A DNA stretch of 39,685 bases, taken from Streptomyces coryli (GTDB lineage Bacteria > Actinomycetota > Actinomycetes > Streptomycetales > Streptomycetaceae). Location: NCBI RefSeq assembly GCF_011044975.1, contig NZ_JAAKZV010000049.1, positions 1 to 39,685 of the forward strand. The letters are read 5' to 3'. The notes below the pieces were generated by a model that made no database searches, was not told where the DNA came from, and saw only the letters and a program-made list of their open reading frames with translations. Made by a program: the position numbers and the translations under genes. Positions 38,478 through 39,685 of the stretch are shown piece after piece. The first letter of the stretch is position 1; the number at the start of each line of letters is the position of its first letter.

Positions 38478-39047
38478 GTGATCACCCCAGAGCTCTCCTT
38501 TCGTACCGCCGCCCCCGAGGACGCGCCGGAACTGGTGCGCCTGATCGAGTCCGCCTATCGCGGCGACTCCAGCCGGGCCGGGTGGACCACCGAGGCCGAC
38601 ATTCTCGACGGGCAGCGGACGGATCCCGCGGGGGTGCTTGCGGTGCTGAAGGATCCGGAGAGTCGGATGGTGGTGGGGTCGCTTGATGGTGGGCTCGATG
38701 GTGGTCTTGAGGGTGATCTCGTCGCCTGTTGCCAGCTGGAACGGCGGGGTGCGGCCGCGTACTTCGGGATGTTCGCCGTGCGCCCGGGGCTGCAGGGCGG
38801 CGGCGTCGGCCGGCGGGTGCTCGCCGAGGCGGAGCGGATCGCGGCGGCGGAGTGGGGGGCGCGCGAGATGCACATGACGGTGATCTCGGTGCGGGACGAC
38901 CTGATCGCCTGGTATGAGCGGCGCGGGTATCGCCGTACGGGAGAGATGACCCCCTTCCCGTACGGCGATGAGCGCTTCGGGATTCCGCGGCGGGATGATC
39001 TGCAGTTCGAGCTGCTGGTCAAGCCGATCGCCGCCGGACCTGCGTGA
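38478..39047 (+). CDS. GNAT-family N-acetyltransferase
   Basis: A 189-aa GNAT enzyme: LSFRTAAPEDAPELVRLIESAYRG starts the fold, motif A is YFGMFAVRPGLQGGGVGRRVLAEAERIA with the acetyl-CoA loop QGGGVG, and VRDDLIAWYERRGYRRTGEM closes it. The GTG at 38478 has TAACCT 7 nt upstream, so a leaderless transcript is likely. A run of three 12-bp units (38682-38717) encodes the repeat SLDGGLDGGLEGD in a loop between strands, where codon choice is less GC-rich than elsewhere in the gene. The substrate is unknown. Converges with the AlaRS-like gene, 4 bp apart. Confidence 0.9.
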   Translation: MITPELSFRTAAPEDAPELVRLIESAYRGDSSRAGWTTEADILDGQRTDPAGVLAVLKDPESRMVVGSLDGGLDGGLEGDLVACCQLERRGAAAYFGMFAVRPGLQGGGVGRRVLAEAERIAAAEWGAREMHMTVISVRDDLIAWYERRGYRRTGEMTPFPYGDERFGIPRRDDLQFELLVKPIAAGPA

Positions 39048-39051
39048 GCAA

Positions 39052-39685
39052 CTAGCCCTGCTCCACCAGCCCTTGGACCAGCTCCCGCGGGAGGCCGTGG
39101 GTGTCGTGGAGGTAGTGGTAGTCGTCGTCCGTCAGGCTCCGGTGGCGATAGCCGGGGCGGGAGAGGACCTGGCGGCCGCGGTCCAGCAGGCTGCGGAAGC
39201 GGCGCTCCTCCTGGTGGAGGGTGTTGAGGACGGGGCGCGGGTCGACCTCCTGGTGGAAGTGGGACCGGGTGCCTTCGAGGAGCTCGGGCGGCAGGTCGGT
39301 GAGGGTGCGGGTCGGGTCGTCGCGCCAGAGGGTGGTGAGGGTGCGGCGGATCAGGCGGCGCGGTACGTAGCCGCGGCCGGTGTTGGACGGGTGGACGCCG
39401 TCGCCGTGGATCACGGTGAGCGAGCGCAGGTGGTCGCAGACGAGCCGGAGGTCCTCGCTGCTGCTCAGGCCCCACAGCCGGGTGAGGTGGCGCAGCCAGG
39501 GCTCGAAGAGGTCGGTCTCGTAGACGGAGTCCTTGCCCTGCAGGATCGTGACGAGGCGTTCGAGGCCCATGCCGGTGTCGACGTTCTGCTGGCGGAGCGG
39601 GGTGAGGGTGCCGTCGTGGTGGCGGTGGTGGCGCATCATGACGTGATTCCAGACCTCGACCCAGCGGGGGTCGGTGGTGGGGGTG
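39052..39685 (-). CDS. Alanyl-tRNA synthetase-like protein lacking the editing region (N-terminus beyond the window)
   Basis: The reading frame is open to the right edge (WVEVWNHVMMRHHRH...), so the N-terminal catalytic motifs are missing. The visible 210 residues match the end of the AlaRS aminoacylation and tRNA-recognition region: VDTGMGLERLVTILQGKDSVYETDLFEPW, then CDHLRSLTVIHGDGVHPSNTGRGYVPRRLIRR. The sequence ends LHDTHGLPRELVQGLVEQG just after the position of the AlaRS LYDTYGFP motif. A full AlaRS runs on for several hundred residues (editing and C-Ala domains), absent here. It is therefore a stand-alone AlaRS-like paralogue, not the housekeeping enzyme. Confidence 0.85.
   Translation of the reverse strand, partial: TPTTDPRWVEVWNHVMMRHHRHHDGTLTPLRQQNVDTGMGLERLVTILQGKDSVYETDLFEPWLRHLTRLWGLSSSEDLRLVCDHLRSLTVIHGDGVHPSNTGRGYVPRRLIRRTLTTLWRDDPTRTLTDLPPELLEGTRSHFHQEVDPRPVLNTLHQEERRFRSLLDRGRQVLSRPGYRHRSLTDDDYHYLHDTHGLPRELVQGLVEQG

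Overview
The window is a GC-rich, densely packed actinobacterial chromosome segment, almost certainly Streptomyces or a close relative. The evidence is strong third-position GC, many GTG/TTG starts, apparently leaderless genes with a TANNNT box 6-8 nt upstream, F420-type deazaflavin reductases, DUF4235 and SlpD/SlpE-like secreted peptidase families, and the conserved actinobacterial block Nif3 / zinc-ribbon / RNase H-phosphatase.

Layout. 1-7.3 kb: an unidentified protein cut by the left edge, then Nif3-like, zinc-ribbon coiled-coil and RNase H/histidine-phosphatase genes on +. A 183-bp palindrome-ended element sits between the last two and supplies the only start codon of the RNase H gene. 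KDPG aldolase (eda) and yaaA follow on -, then an RNB ribonuclease on +. 7.2-12.7 kb: a membrane protein and MerR regulator, divergent from a DUF4260-tetR operon across a region holding two different operator dyads; then OsmC / AraC (divergent), an EamA transporter and a deazaflavin reductase. 12.76-14.9 kb: rnpB (RNase P RNA), preceded by three 22-bp tandem repeats that contain its promoter. The last 34 bp of rnpB recur exactly 1.6 kb downstream. The interval between the copies is an AT-richer island with a secreted protein, a 52-aa membrane peptide, an orphan terminator and no integrase. This is the most unusual structure in the window and looks like an integrated or decayed element that used the rnpB 3' end as its attachment site.

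14.9-25.7 kb: topoisomerase IB with a start-occluding hairpin, deazaflavin reductase, VOC protein, alpha/beta hydrolase, APH-like kinase, DinB protein, MerR / methyltransferase (divergent), a frameshifted GNAT gene, a secreted beta-propeller-like protein, an inositol-monophosphatase-like enzyme, and DUF4235, PAP2 and YihY membrane proteins. 25.7-33.8 kb: an AfsR/LuxR-like ATPase lacking a DNA-binding domain, two small membrane proteins, a secreted tripeptidyl-aminopeptidase-like hydrolase with a strong terminator, and a VOC-MFS-VOC operon divergent from AraC-VOC. 33.8-36.6 kb: a gluconate module (gntK-gntP divergent from gntR, with a 13-bp inverted-repeat operator between). Its product would enter the pentose phosphate or, with eda, the Entner-Doudoroff route. 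36.5-39.7 kb: a polytopic membrane protein, a receiver-only response regulator, a GNAT enzyme, and an alanyl-tRNA-synthetase-like protein entering from the right edge that ends before the editing domain.

All calls come from reading the sequence and translations. No database search was possible, so family names rest on recognised motifs and gene order.
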